Assembly: GCA_964034945.1 (NCBI GenBank)
Contig: OZ035962.1
Coordinates: forward strand, 8,259,789 to 8,323,788
DNA from: Chrysopilus asiliformis
Lineage: Eukaryota > Arthropoda > Insecta > Diptera > Rhagionidae
Direction: 5' to 3'
Length of the DNA: 64,000 nucleotides
Shown here: positions 12,211 through 23,000 of the stretch, piece by piece
How positions within the stretch are numbered: the stretch's first letter is position 1
How the letters are laid out: every line of letters starts with the position of its first letter
Position numbers and translations under genes: made by a program
Notes under the pieces: model-generated
The model's input: the letters and a program-made list of their open reading frames with translations, nothing else
Told to the model about the DNA's origin: nothing
Databases searched by the model: none

Positions 12211-12928
12211 CTAGTGGTATTGTTGTTGGAACTGCGTAGTAACCAATGACCAAACGGCAATGACAACACCACCACTAGGACGAATGCGACGGCTATGTGG
12301 AAGGCATACGGTACAAAATTGGTTCCCAATTGCTGTCTTACATATAATCCATTGGCTAGAGAGCCCATAACCCAGAGTAGAGTATCTGTAATCTATCCCA
12401 CGATAATAAACTGGTATACTAGGACAGTTTGCTACAGCTAGAGTGACTAGATAATGGGCCTTTCCACACGTGTATTCTTGCATCTGCGGATCGGGTTCTG
12501 ATTGGTCAGTGATTAGTGGAGGGGGTTCTGCAAGTGATGAACGTTTGGGCGAAGTTCAAGAGTGACCAAAAGTTCTGCATGCACTAACACAAGTAAACAG
12601 CAATAAAAATTTTCCATGGGTGAAATTATGATTTCTCACACTACGATGCTTCTCTACTCACGTTAAAACCACAATGCCAATATTCGCACTCACACATATA
12701 AAACTGACACAACTGGTAACAACAGCGTGTGGACTCGAACTGGTTGTCGTTACAACTGTGTGTGGAAATGCCCAATAGTAGAGCCTGCCCAATAAACGTG
12801 TCGCATGGAAATCCGTTCTCTTTCGAGTTATAAAACATGTAACACTCGGAAACGCACTCACGAATCCTACGGAAAACGGGTATATCGGTCAAAGAAGATA
12901 GACACACCTTGTCGCGTACTGCCCACAC
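12211..12928 (-). CDS. Candidate Cys-rich small protein, two exons
   Basis: Two minus-strand open stretches can be joined: 12662-12928 (donor AAC|GTGAGT) and 12211-12483 (acceptor CCGCAG|ATG), both phase 0. The region is clearly richer in G+C than its neighbours, as for coding exons here. The first part is packed with cysteines (RECVSEC, SCNDNQ, TRCCYQLCQFYMCECEYWHC). The second adds four more and ends in a short hydrophobic stretch (GGVVIAVWSLV). A stop lies directly upstream of 12928, so the true first exon or start is not identified; CAG ends at about 12918 could be an acceptor. It sits between the SuUR-like gene and NUDCD3, all on the same strand. It looks like a secreted or membrane cystine-rich protein. 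I do not recognise a family. Confidence 0.42.
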
Positions 12929-13348
12929 TTATTGGACAATGTACGTGTGTGCTTTTTGCTTTCGATATTCGTGAGACGCCCTATTGAAAGATTTTTTCTA
13001 TTTTGTTTTCTCTTTTCTATTATGCTAAGATCAAAATAGATCCAAACTTATAAAATAAAACACAAAACTTATCGAAATAAACACTAGAAACACTATCAAA
13101 TCAACACCAAATCATGAATCACAAAACTTCAGACACGCACACAAACAAAACATATCGCACGGAAAACGATTCGGAAATAGTAACCATTTGTCAACAAAAT
13201 GTTTATTGGGTAGTCGTAAACTGTTGACGGATTTTTTTTTTCGAAAATTTTATTGAAAAAAACAACTTTGTTGTTTGTTTGAAGACTAAAATCTATACTA
13301 TATGGACATAAATAACCTTAAAGAGAAAAAAATTCTATTCAGCAAAAT

Positions 13349-14419
13349 TTATTGGAACTGAACAATTGATGGATCAAATGGCTGCCCCTTGAATGGTGAA
13401 CCTTCCAAATCCCAAGCCTTTTTCAATAGTTCTCTTTTCTGTAGGTCATCCGACGTCGGCAATCCCATCATCTTCCTTCTCTGATCCCATTGCAGTTTCT
13501 CGATAGCTGCGCGGGAATCGTCTGGAAGTTCCTCAATTGATCTCGTACAATCCAATTGGTTTACGTCCAGCTTCTGTTCTGTCTTTAAAAGTTTATCCCA
13601 CCACGTCTCCTTTACCTTGTCTAAAGATCAAAAGCAACTCAAAGTAAGTTTATAAAATAAACACTAGATTTACCTAACGTCATTTGCAATCTACCGCCGG
13701 AAATGCTCCAGACAACCTCACTATTTCTACATTTATTGGACAATTCACCACCAAAGATTATTTCGTTATTTGTCGTATCTTGGATTTTTATCGAATTCGC
13801 TTGAATCACAGCATTTAACTGCTTCGATTTTGTGATGTGAGGAGGTAGCAGAATATAGATTTCCAGTTCCGTATATGTCTGTGACCAGCAATAATTCTCA
13901 AATGCAGCCCCATTGTAGTATTCGTTCGGCTGGAATTTAACAAACTCCTTAGAAATATCACTGGGGCTTTCGGTCCCGGAATTTACTGGCCTGGTTTCTG
14001 GGATCGTCCCTTTAGTTTCTGGTTTATTTTCACATTTCGAATCTCCCATTTTACTATCCGCATCATCTGCATTAAAGTACTTCCTATATTTCGGGTCATA
14101 TTTCCTTAAAATCTAGAAAATTTAAAAAGAATAAAAATTCGTCGACTATGTGATAACCTTTTCGTACATTCATGGTGACTTTTTCTTTCATTCCTGGTGG
14201 AAACCCTATTTTATCCTTTTCACTTGTCATTTCGTAGTAAAAATCAGTCCTATTAAATTGTAATCAATAAATTAAATTGGTAACTAATTTTTATCGAATT
14301 TAAAAGAAACTTCCTTACTTTCGAGATAGGAATCCAAAAACAGAATCGAGAAAGCCGAGAATGGATTTATTGTCCTGTAAAACTTCCATGAAAATTGCAT
14401 CGTGCCTGTCGCGCTCCAT
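13349..14419 (-). CDS. NUDCD3: NudC domain-containing protein 3 (NUDCD3-like co-chaperone)
   Basis: Minus-strand exons are 14319-14419, 14168-14249, 13674-14112 and 13349-13620; phases agree and give 297 residues. The N-terminus carries the family's helical segment (SVFGFLSRKTDFYYEM, then GFPPGMKEKV), followed by a KYDPKYRKYF segment and a polar linker. The CS/p23-like domain starts near residue 130 (FENYCWSQTYTELEIYILLP) and ends around the WSISGGRLQMTL strand. The C-terminal tail (KVKETWWDKLL, then RRKMMGLPTSDDLQK) is typical of NudC proteins. NUDCD3/NudCL works with Hsp90 to stabilise dynein intermediate chain and other beta-propeller proteins in the cytoplasm. The second donor (GTACGA) is atypical but needed for the frame. 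It is divergent from nurim, with a 2.2-kb gap now filled by nested transposons. Confidence 0.9.
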
Positions 14420-14689
14420 TTTTTTCAAGATTGTTGATGAAATTGGAGGTATTTTTCATAGATTTTCAATTATTCACACCGCAATCGTTTGAACAAAACT
14501 CTTTTCTTTCAATTATACACCTCACAGCCTGTGTCTTTTATTTTATCGTGTTCAGTTCGGAAATTCAATTTAACCAAAAATTCAGATCAAACCATTGACA
14601 GAAACAGAGACGTCAGATGACGCTATTTTGCCGGTGCTTCAAGTAGGCTGTAGCTTGGCTCGAGGTAATTACAATATGTAGAAAATTAT

Positions 14690-16541
14690 GCTACATTTAC
14701 ACGAATGACAAATTTGTCATTTTTTTCTTGTCATTATGTTAATTCCCGTGTAAATGGCATAATTTTTGTAATTTTTTCTGTCAGAAAATGTCAATCTCTC
14801 ATAAAAGAATGAACTTGTCCATTCTTTTATGCCAGATTGTCATTCGTGCAAACGCAATATTAGTTATGACAAAAGTTGAATACTAAAGTTGTCATAACTA
14901 ATATTGCGTTTGCACGAATGACAATCTGGCATAAAAGAATGGACAAGATCATTCTTTTACAGTGTTGGGGTTATCTAGATAATAATTATCTAGATAATCA
15001 TCTAGATAAAAAAAAATGTTATCTTTATCTTATCTAGATAACACCCCAAAAAAGTTATCTTTATCTTATCTAGATAAAGGAAAATCCCATTTATCTAGAG
15101 ATAATCGTTACCACCGAAAATCAAAAAATTAAATCTGAAAAGATGCTGAAACGAAATTGTTTTCTGCATACTTTTGAAAACCTAAAAACTTTTTTTAGGA
15201 ACAGTTTTATACTTGGCAACAATTTTTGTTTACGGACAAGGAAGCGAAGTGTCACTCTTTCCCTCGCCTCTCTTCTCTTGCCCATAAAAAAAAAATCTGC
15301 CAGTAACTGTTGCCAAGTGTAAACCGGGCTATGAACGAAATAAAAAATCATAACGTTATAAATTTCCTTACTTAGCAAAATTAAACTTATATTTCGTGAC
15401 GTTATTTCGTTTTGTATCGATAAAAAACTTAATTTCGTTACGTTATAATGTTATTATTCCGTTACACATTGTATTGAAACTGAAAACAAAAAAACGCACT
15501 GTAATAATAGTTGATCACAAAGTAATTCAGTTCAGTTTCCATAAAAATAAATTGTATAACAAATAATAAAACTCAGCAAAAAGAAAATACAAATAAAAAC
15601 GGAAAAAAATGTGATTATTAAGTTAAAAAATCAATAAAAAATACAAAAGACAAAAAATCACACAAAAGTTTTGTTCATTAAAAAAACTGTCTCCACAAAA
15701 GCGTGATTTTGATATCAAAGATATAGAATTTTTTTTATAGAATTTCGCTCTACTTCTGGAGTTACTAAAAAGAAAATCTTTTCGCTACCAAAAAACTTGC
15801 TTAGAAGATTTCCATTTTTGTATCTCCAGAAATAGAGTGAATCTGGCCAAAACAAAATCCGATTTAGAATCAAAATACGATTAAAAACACTACTCCAATA
15901 TTTTTGATTATATTTTATGTCTGTGGGGTTATACTTGATGAACTTTTGTGGGAAATTTCACAAAAAATAATACTGAACAAAACAAGGAAATACTAATAAA
16001 CAACGAAAAAACGTAATATTTTTTTCGTTTTTCGTTATGGTAACGGAATTGAATTTCTATAACGTTCATTATAACGTAATTTTGAAGAAAAAGCCCGAAA
16101 ATCATTTCGTTATTTCGTTACGTTACGATAACGTTTCTCTTCCGTTTTCTTTTATTATTATTTCGTTTCTTATTATATTTAAATTGGAAATCAAGAAAAG
16201 CAAAAAATTTTGTGCTATTTTTTTAGTACGTAATTTTGAATTTTGTGCAATGTCAAAATAAATATTTATCTAAAAATTATCTAGATAATTTGGCTTTTTA
16301 TCTTATCTTATCTATTATCTTTCATATTTTCATTATCTATTATCTTATCTAGATAAACATTACGAGCATTTATCTTTATCTTTATCTAGATAAAAAAATA
16401 ATTATCTGGCCCCAACACTGTTCTTTTATGAGAGATTGACATTTTCTGACAGAAAAAATTACAAAAATTATGCCATTTACACGGGAATTAACATAATGAC
16501 AAGAAAAAACTGACAAATTTGTCATTTATGTAAACGTAGCA
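14690..16541. mobile_element. Long palindromic foldback element, interrupted
   Basis: The left arm (about 14690-14872) is the near-exact reverse complement of a right arm split in two, 14889-14959 and 16429-16541, with a loop of only about 16 nt. The ends read TGCTAC(A/G)TTTACA on both sides and are flanked by TTA, which would fit a 3-bp TWA target duplication as made by PIF/Harbinger elements (inference). Removing 14960-16428 restores a continuous hairpin with arms near 180 bp. It has no coding capacity, so it is a non-autonomous MITE or foldback. It sits between the divergent NUDCD3 and nurim genes. Confidence 0.85.
14960..16420. mobile_element. Non-autonomous hAT element (1461 bp) with 8-bp TSD
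   Basis: The ends are CAGTGTTGGGG (14960) and CCCCAACACTG (to 16420), a hAT-type terminal inverted repeat. The 8 bp TTCTTTTA occurs directly before (14952-14959) and directly after (16421-16428), the 8-bp target duplication expected for hAT. Just inside the ends are clustered TATCTAGATA palindromes: five perfect ones on the left within about 120 bp and three on the right. Further in, CGTTACGTTATAACG-type motifs occur on both sides (15335-15470 and 16015-16180). Inside are also small inverted repeats around 15208-15325 (TTGGCAACA / TGTTGCCAA) and 15746-15846. No transposase is encoded; the 85-codon minus frame at 15121-15378 overlaps these repeats and is not convincing. Confidence 0.88.
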
Positions 16542-16644
16542 TTAGGCTTTCGCAACACACCCCTGACTAGATACGATCATGTCACTTCTAAAAATGTAAA
16601 CAAAACGCCATTCATAAAGTTTATTTGCATAAAAATTTACTAAA

Positions 16645-17534
16645 ATGGCTTCGTTTAAGCAGTTAATTTCGCTAGTAATCTCATTAGCGGCATTTGTACT
16701 AACGTTTTACTCGGTTGGGAAGTTTATGCTGTTCCTTTCTGTGCCGAGAAAATTCAATATTGGAATTGTTTGGATTGCGAATCTTTTGGATAATAAATCT
16801 CGCTTCGAAACCAGTTTACCAGTGATTGTTTACGATTTAATGTACATAATTCTATTTATCCTTCAACATAGTTGGATGAAATCGCAAATTGTTAGAAGTA
16901 TCCTTCATAAAGTTGGTTTAAATATTGCTGAACGCGCGATTTATAGTCTAACTTCGGCACTAGCACTTTGTGTAGGATCTTTGAATACTTTCAACGAAAA
17001 TGTTTCCATAAATATATTTTCCATTTCAGTATTTAGTGGATAATTGGCTACCAGCTCCAACTGTTGTACTTTGGCAAGTTGATGTTTCGGATAGTCCGAC
17101 ACTTTGGTGGACCTTCGTCCTGACCCATGTCTTCGCTTGGTCGATTATTTACGGCGGAAGTGTTATTATGGATTTGCCAGAGATTATTGGCATCAAACAG
17201 GTAATTTACGAGACATCCAACTAGTATCCGACTGAAGTGCATTATCGTTAATCTTATATTTCAGGTTTATTATGATTTGAAACACTATGCACCCCCAATG
17301 GCGTACAAATCATTTGAACTTCGCCACCTGTATGGTCACGTTAGACATCCATCTTTTACTGGCTTCACTGCTATTCTGTGGATCACGAATATTATGACTT
17401 TGGATAGATTGATTTTGGCTTCCTTACTCACTACTTATATGTACATTGCTTGGTCAACTGATCACAACGACATAATATATCACAAGTGCCAGCTAAAGAG
17501 GAAACGAGAGGAGCTTTCAGGGAAAGTTTACTAG
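16645..17534 (+). CDS. nrm: Nurim, inner nuclear membrane protein
   Basis: Exons 16645-16971, 17030-17200 and 17265-17534, all phase 0, give 255 residues, close to the usual insect length. Introns are 58 and 64 bp. The protein is a multi-pass membrane protein with about five or six hydrophobic segments. Family landmarks are LFILQHSWMKS in the second loop, the DNWLPAPTVVLW block starting exon 2, YGGSVIMDLPEI, and the C-terminal LRHLYGHVRHPSFTGF. That last stretch also resembles isoprenylcysteine methyltransferase and related methyltransferases, to which nurim is structurally related. Nurim is tightly held in the nuclear envelope, and its reaction, if any, is unknown. The ATG at 16645 follows a short leader. 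A poly(A) signal lies at 17688. Confidence 0.92.
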
Positions 17535-17687
17535 TTTTCCAGGGAAAATTAAAGAAATGTTCACTGTTGTGTTCACAGTGGCATTTGGTCTCTAATATTT
17601 TTCTTAGTTTTAAGTTTTTAAGCTGTAATTAAGTTTTTAAAATGTTGAATTGACATCCAAATCTCTTTTTGTATTTGATATTCTACT

Positions 17688-17693
17688 AATAAA
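17688..17693 (+). terminator. Poly(A) signal of nurim
   Basis: AATAAA lies 154 bp after the nurim stop codon, in a short AT-rich 3' UTR. The next gene, on the opposite strand, ends at 17861. Confidence 0.6.
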
Positions 17694-17860
17694 AGCCTTT
17701 TCTGCAATCGGGATGCTTTTATTTGTTTCCCTAATCGTTGTCTTAAGATTCAAATTCATTCTAAGTTCAATCTTAAGATTGTCGATTTAGTCCAAGTTGA
17801 AGATTACTTGACTTTACTCATATAACAAGTATTTTTGTGATTGGGATTAAAAATAATAAC

Positions 17861-19049
17861 TCAATTATTTTTATTAAATTGCAATGCTAAATTATCAATA
17901 ATGGCTGTTCTTTGAAAAGCAACTTCACGGCGACAAAATGCACCTAAAAGCATTGGGCATTGATAGAGAACTGTTTCTACGACATAAGTATCCTTGTCCA
18001 TTTGCGAAATTATAAACTCGCCTTCCGATTTCACTGAAAAAATATAGATATTAGTGAAATTTTGTTGCCAATCATTTGTAATCATTTAATAATTTATCAT
18101 CAATAACTTAAAAAATAATTTCAGTGATGTTTTTAAGAACGATCTTACAAATTTTGTATAAGATATCATGCCTTTTGGTTTTTATAATCATAATAATAGC
18201 TACTGTTTACAGATTTTGGAAAATGTTTGCAAGTCTGTCGACTCGGTTCATTTAATTAAAGAACTTATAAAGGCAAAAGCTATTCTAATATAATTGTATA
18301 TAACTAAAATTCAATTGGAACAAAATCAAAATACTTGATTGGTTCTGGATTCAACTTAAAAAATATTCGAACTGCAGCTTTTATAAATATTAAATAGAGG
18401 TGTCTACACAGGTAGGTTATCTTAATGAAATGTTAATTTCGAAAACCAAAATGCAGATCATTGATAACTAATTACGACGGTATCGTTTAACAAACTGTAA
18501 CTTGATATTTGATTACAATTTAACACTCCATAGTACAAACATTTAGCCAAAATATATCAACTTACAGCAGTAAAAGCCAGCTAAAAAACAAGTCCTATGC
18601 TTAGAAGCAACAGCAAAATCACCCTCGCCTGTTGCCGATAGCTTCCGGACAGAGTAATCAGCATTCGCTATATTTATCGCATACGGCCAGTGCGATAGTC
18701 TCTCCTTATACATAACTGAATATCTCCAGTGCTCATGATTTCCGGCATCAGATGTAATTTTAAAGTCCAAACTAAAACATTTGAACAAAAATTAATCCGC
18801 AAATTTTTATTAATATATGTACAATGTTTTTGGGAAAGATAAAATAATATTTTTCACTTACATAGTTGGATTAAGTAGCTTCATTTTGCTAAAATCTGAA
18901 ATAAATTCCCAAACTTTTTCAGCTTTTGTGTTTTTTATTCTGGTATCAATTTCGAATTTATTGTAGCCACCGGAAAATATCACATAAATCATGAACAAAC
19001 CAATAGCTGTTACTGCTAAACGTTTTTTATTCCAGCGTGTTGTTTGCAT
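17861..19049 (-). CDS. Membrane-anchored SRPBCC/START-like protein
   Basis: Exons 18862-19049, 18566-18771 and 17861-18033 join in phase (2, then 1) to 188 residues. Residues 1-9 are basic and 10-27 are one hydrophobic segment (LAVTAIGLFMIYVIFSGG), an N-terminal signal anchor. The rest starts with a beta strand and the segment AEKVWEFISDFSKMKLLNPT, the pattern of SRPBCC (Bet v1/polyketide cyclase-like) folds, which form a pocket for a hydrophobic ligand. WRYSVMYKERLSHWP and DTYVVETVLYQCPMLLG would be later strands. Insects have short uncharacterised proteins of this type. No ligand or reaction can be inferred. It is convergent with nurim, with 327 bp between stop codons. Confidence 0.75.
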
Positions 19050-22000
19050 TTCGTCGAGATCGCAATTAAAATCGTCGTTTAAAACTAAAATATCGGCTTA
19101 AAAGAAATAACCCACTCTATCGATCACAGAACCGACTCATGACTAAACTATAAATTTCCAGAGAAACACAAATTGACCATATCCAATGAAGAATATAAAA
19201 AAATGGATGGACAGAATTTGAACATGTGAAACCATGGGTAAAATATGAGTGGAGGCATATGTAAATCGTTTATGTTTATTGAAGCAAGCAAAAAAAAAAC
19301 CCTAATCTTTCTGTCCCTGGAACAGCAAACTCGAGACGTGTTCGGTGTATTGGAGAATAAAGATGAAATTCTCTGAGCCAACATCAACATCCTTTAAGAT
19401 AAATATGGGAAACATTAAGAGAACATAAACCCAAAGCATAAAAGAGATAAATATGTTTCTTGGTTTAAGCTGTGAGCATATATGGGAAGATTTTATAATA
19501 TAATGTTTTGAAATTCGTATACCTCCTTTTAAATACAAATCCAAATTTTAATATAAATATTCAATGGATCTAATACAGATTTAATAACTTATATAATATA
19601 ATATAAGGGATGAATCATAAATTATAAACTATTAACATTCAATAGCCTGCATTTTTGCCGTTACACTGTTATTAAATATATAAGAATTCTGCGATAACGG
19701 GAATTTTATTTAACTAAAACTAGAATAGAAATACATATTATAAACATTGTGGAAATCCGCCTTAATCATCATCTCTATTAAGACAAAATACATTGTTGAA
19801 CTTCAAGAAGCATTTTTTTTACTCCGCATATGTTTATCCTGATCTTTTGATCATTGGCGTAGTTTGTATTTCTCCAGAACACTGAATATTTCATGATTAT
19901 TTTTTAAACTTTGTTCCATATTAAAATAGAATCTATTTAAATAATTGATTTATTCTGTACCTGAAATGGTGAGCACTGAAAAATGATTCCTTCATCCCAT
20001 AAGACAAAAAGTTTTAACCATCGAAAAGTTAGTATTTCGACGGATTTCATAGCGAACACCTGTTTTTGTTAAAGCGTATATTAGATAACGGGTTTCAAAA
20101 GCATGTGGTTTTTATGTAAGCATTATTTTAAAATTATTTTGGTGAATAGCTTTTTAATTTTGAAACTGAAACTAAAAGTAATTTACAATTTTCAAACAAG
20201 AAATACTAGAGTTTATGCACTCCCAAACAGCTTTTACTATTATCCAACAATAAAGCTGCATTACCTTTACAAATAAAAAAAAAAGTTTAAAAAAAACAAC
20301 ATCCATTAAAATGTTTAAAAAATATATGTATTTTCCTATTAAAGAACTAATTTTTTGAAGTTGTTTAATCCATTTTTTCGATGGGTTCGAAGATTTGGTT
20401 GCTTCAATGGTCCATTGCAATTTTTTCAAATTTTATTTTTAGAGCTGCAGTTTTTTTTTATTTTCAAAATTGGGCAAAATTTGAATTAACGTCACCGGTT
20501 AATCTATTGTAAGATTTTGTGTTGTTCACATCAGATATTTTAATATGGTTTTTTCTCTGGGTTTTTTATAACATGAACTGTGAATTTTGTTCATTTTAAT
20601 ATGTATTTATAAAATGGTTAGTTTATTTTAATGTTATTATATACCATCCTAAGCTGTGCTTCGGCATTAAAGGGTCTTCCACTAAGCTATGGCTAAAAAT
20701 ATAAAAAAAAAATATCTATATTACTTATATTCTCCTTTTTATATAATTTTTTTGTATTTTTGTAAATGTTTCCAGGATTAATAAACTTCAGTTAAAAACA
20801 TTATCATTATTGACATGCATTAATGTGCATTTATCCGTATGACGCATAAATGCATAACTTTGATCCCAATATGTTTTAAAATATGTTTTCTTTAATTTTA
20901 AAAAAAATGTAGTTATTTTTTTTTGCTTGCATAACAGTTTTGTTATTTTGAAAAGGCGACAAAGTTGCAATTGAATTTTTATTGTTTTTTGCCAAGCACT
21001 AAACGCAAAAAAATCCAAATTCAAATCACAATTAAAAATTTTTTCTTAAATATTTTTCATAAACTTTTTGAATCTAACAGTTCGAATATGATTCAAGAAA
21101 AGAAGTACGTTTTTGGATTTGACGTAATTGATTTCGGCCATTTTGTTAAAGTTTATAGTGAAATGCGTGAGTCCAATATCTTCTAGCAAAAATGTACTTT
21201 TCAAAAAAATACATTGCAGATGAAAATTTTTTACAGATAACGAAGTTTCAATCTTGAAATTTTCAGGCATAATAGACAGAAATAAAGTGCAAATGTGTTC
21301 GTTTTGAAGATGAAGATATCATTAAAAAGGTGAAATGACTCAATTGTTAATATAATGAAGATGAAAAATTAGAATTGCAGATGGAGAAATTATAGCATCA
21401 GATGGCGACATTTTTGTGCAGATTATAGTTCTATCTCTATCCAATTAACACCTTTTAACATAAGTGCATCTAAACTTCTGCAAAGAAATTTTCATCTTCA
21501 CATGGTCCTTTGCCTTAAATTAACAGTAATTAATCTAATGATTTAAGATCTTTCTAGCCCCAATTATATTTTTACTATAAAACTACTTGATGCCAAATAC
21601 ATTTGATTGCCTAAAATGGGACCTAAGGCTGTTGCTTGGCGCATAAAGTTTTTACACCTAAATTCCAATTTTTGTTCCTAAATTCGGCTAGTTTCTCGAT
21701 TCAAATAGGGATGTTGTGGTATTATAATAAATCTGAACAGCTTATTCATGATTTCTTACAACAACCGAGAAAATTTTAATATGATTGATTAACCAAATCG
21801 AAAAACTGAAATTAAATTTTGAGAACATTTTCGCAGCGCGTGTGTCACCAATGTGTCATTCGCCAGTACATTACTCAAAAAGTACTTCAAATGATTTTGC
21901 GTGACTTCGTAAAAAAAAGTAGCGTAAAAAAGTAGCGAAAAATCACAAAACCCGTGCTTAAAAATTCTTTTTGTTAGTCTAAAAATTGTCTGTAAGAACC

Positions 22001-22600
22001 GTTTAATGAGATTATTGTGATTAGCGCGGAACCCCAACGTGAAAATCGGAAAAAAATTTATATTTGTTCGTAATTTATATTTCCTATTTGTGCAAAGTCG
22101 TGAAGAGAATTTGGTGAAAACAAGAAAATCGGATTCGGAACAAACATCACACCAATAAAATAAGAAATTCAAGAGAAATTATTACGTTGCTGCTGTTTCG
22201 GTTTTGCTGTTGTTGCTGAGCTTTCATTGATATTTTCCTTAGCTAATTTTCCACATTGAAGTGAATTTCAATTTGTTTCTTTTTCTTTTCTACGTAAAAA
22301 GGAAATTCAGCAAAATATTTGATATTTCCATTTATTAGGAACGTCACACAATCTATAAATTGATAACTATTAGTTTCAATAAGTCTATAAACGACAGAAA
22401 CAGAAAAAAATCCACCAAATTTTGATTATTATTTTTTTTTGTCATTGATCAGGTGAGCAATTTCTTAACACAAGTTGACTCCAAATTTTTTTTTGTTGTT
22501 TTTAGATTAAATTATTTTATCCAAAAGATAACATTTGGCTAGTTTCTATGTGCATGGCTTCAACCATATCAGAAAAAAACGTAATTCACATTTTTGTGCA
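19050..22600. other. No gene recognised, AT-rich
   Basis: Open frames here are short, Phe/Lys/Asn-rich translations of AT-rich DNA on both strands. The longest (minus, 21789-22172) has no domain pattern and no splice context. Bases 20520-20545 share 'GTTCACATCAGATATTTT' with 32922-32940. I see no RNA gene. Confidence 0.45.
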
Positions 22601-23000
22601 ATCATCGGCAATATCTTTGCTTTTGCCTGCGATAGATTCAGCGTTAGGGTGAGGGCGGGGGCGGCTGCAGAGTTGAATTCAACAAAGTACCGTACCTACC
22701 CGTAGTTTATTCGTTTGCTGTGTTTTCCGTTTGATTTGCCTCATTAATTTATTTCATATTTATTTGTGGGCATGAAATAAGTTGAGAGAATTCACGCTTT
22801 CGTCTTACACGATACGCATTTTACTATCAAAGTGGCAGCGGCACCTCAGATACTTCCCGCCTTGTGTTTGGGTCGGTCAGGGGGTGGATAGTCTGTCAGG
22901 CGCGATAAACAATCTTCAATTTGTAGGTGCCTTTCGACGTGAATTACTTTTATGGCCCCAAATGACTCAGTCTTGTTGTTTTTTTCTCCAGCGATAGTTC
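22600..23000. promoter_or_regulatory. GC-rich island, possible promoter
   Basis: In a strongly AT-rich neighbourhood, 22640-22900 contains GAGGGCGGGGGCGGC (a possible Sp1/buttonhead-type site) and a less AT-rich stretch around 22840-22910. It could be a promoter or 5' UTR of a transcript that I cannot trace. The only plus-strand gene downstream is lqf at 38001. Confidence 0.25.

Noticed and set aside
12805..12987. 60-codon plus frame opposite the Cys-rich candidate
   Set aside because: No second exon or domain pattern; the minus strand has joinable splice sites and a Cys pattern.
15121..15378. 85-codon minus frame inside the hAT element as transposase remnant
   Set aside because: It overlaps inverted repeats and A/T runs and shows no hAT transposase or BED-finger motif.
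21789..22172. 127-codon minus frame
   Set aside because: Phe/Lys/Asn-rich translation typical of random AT-rich DNA.
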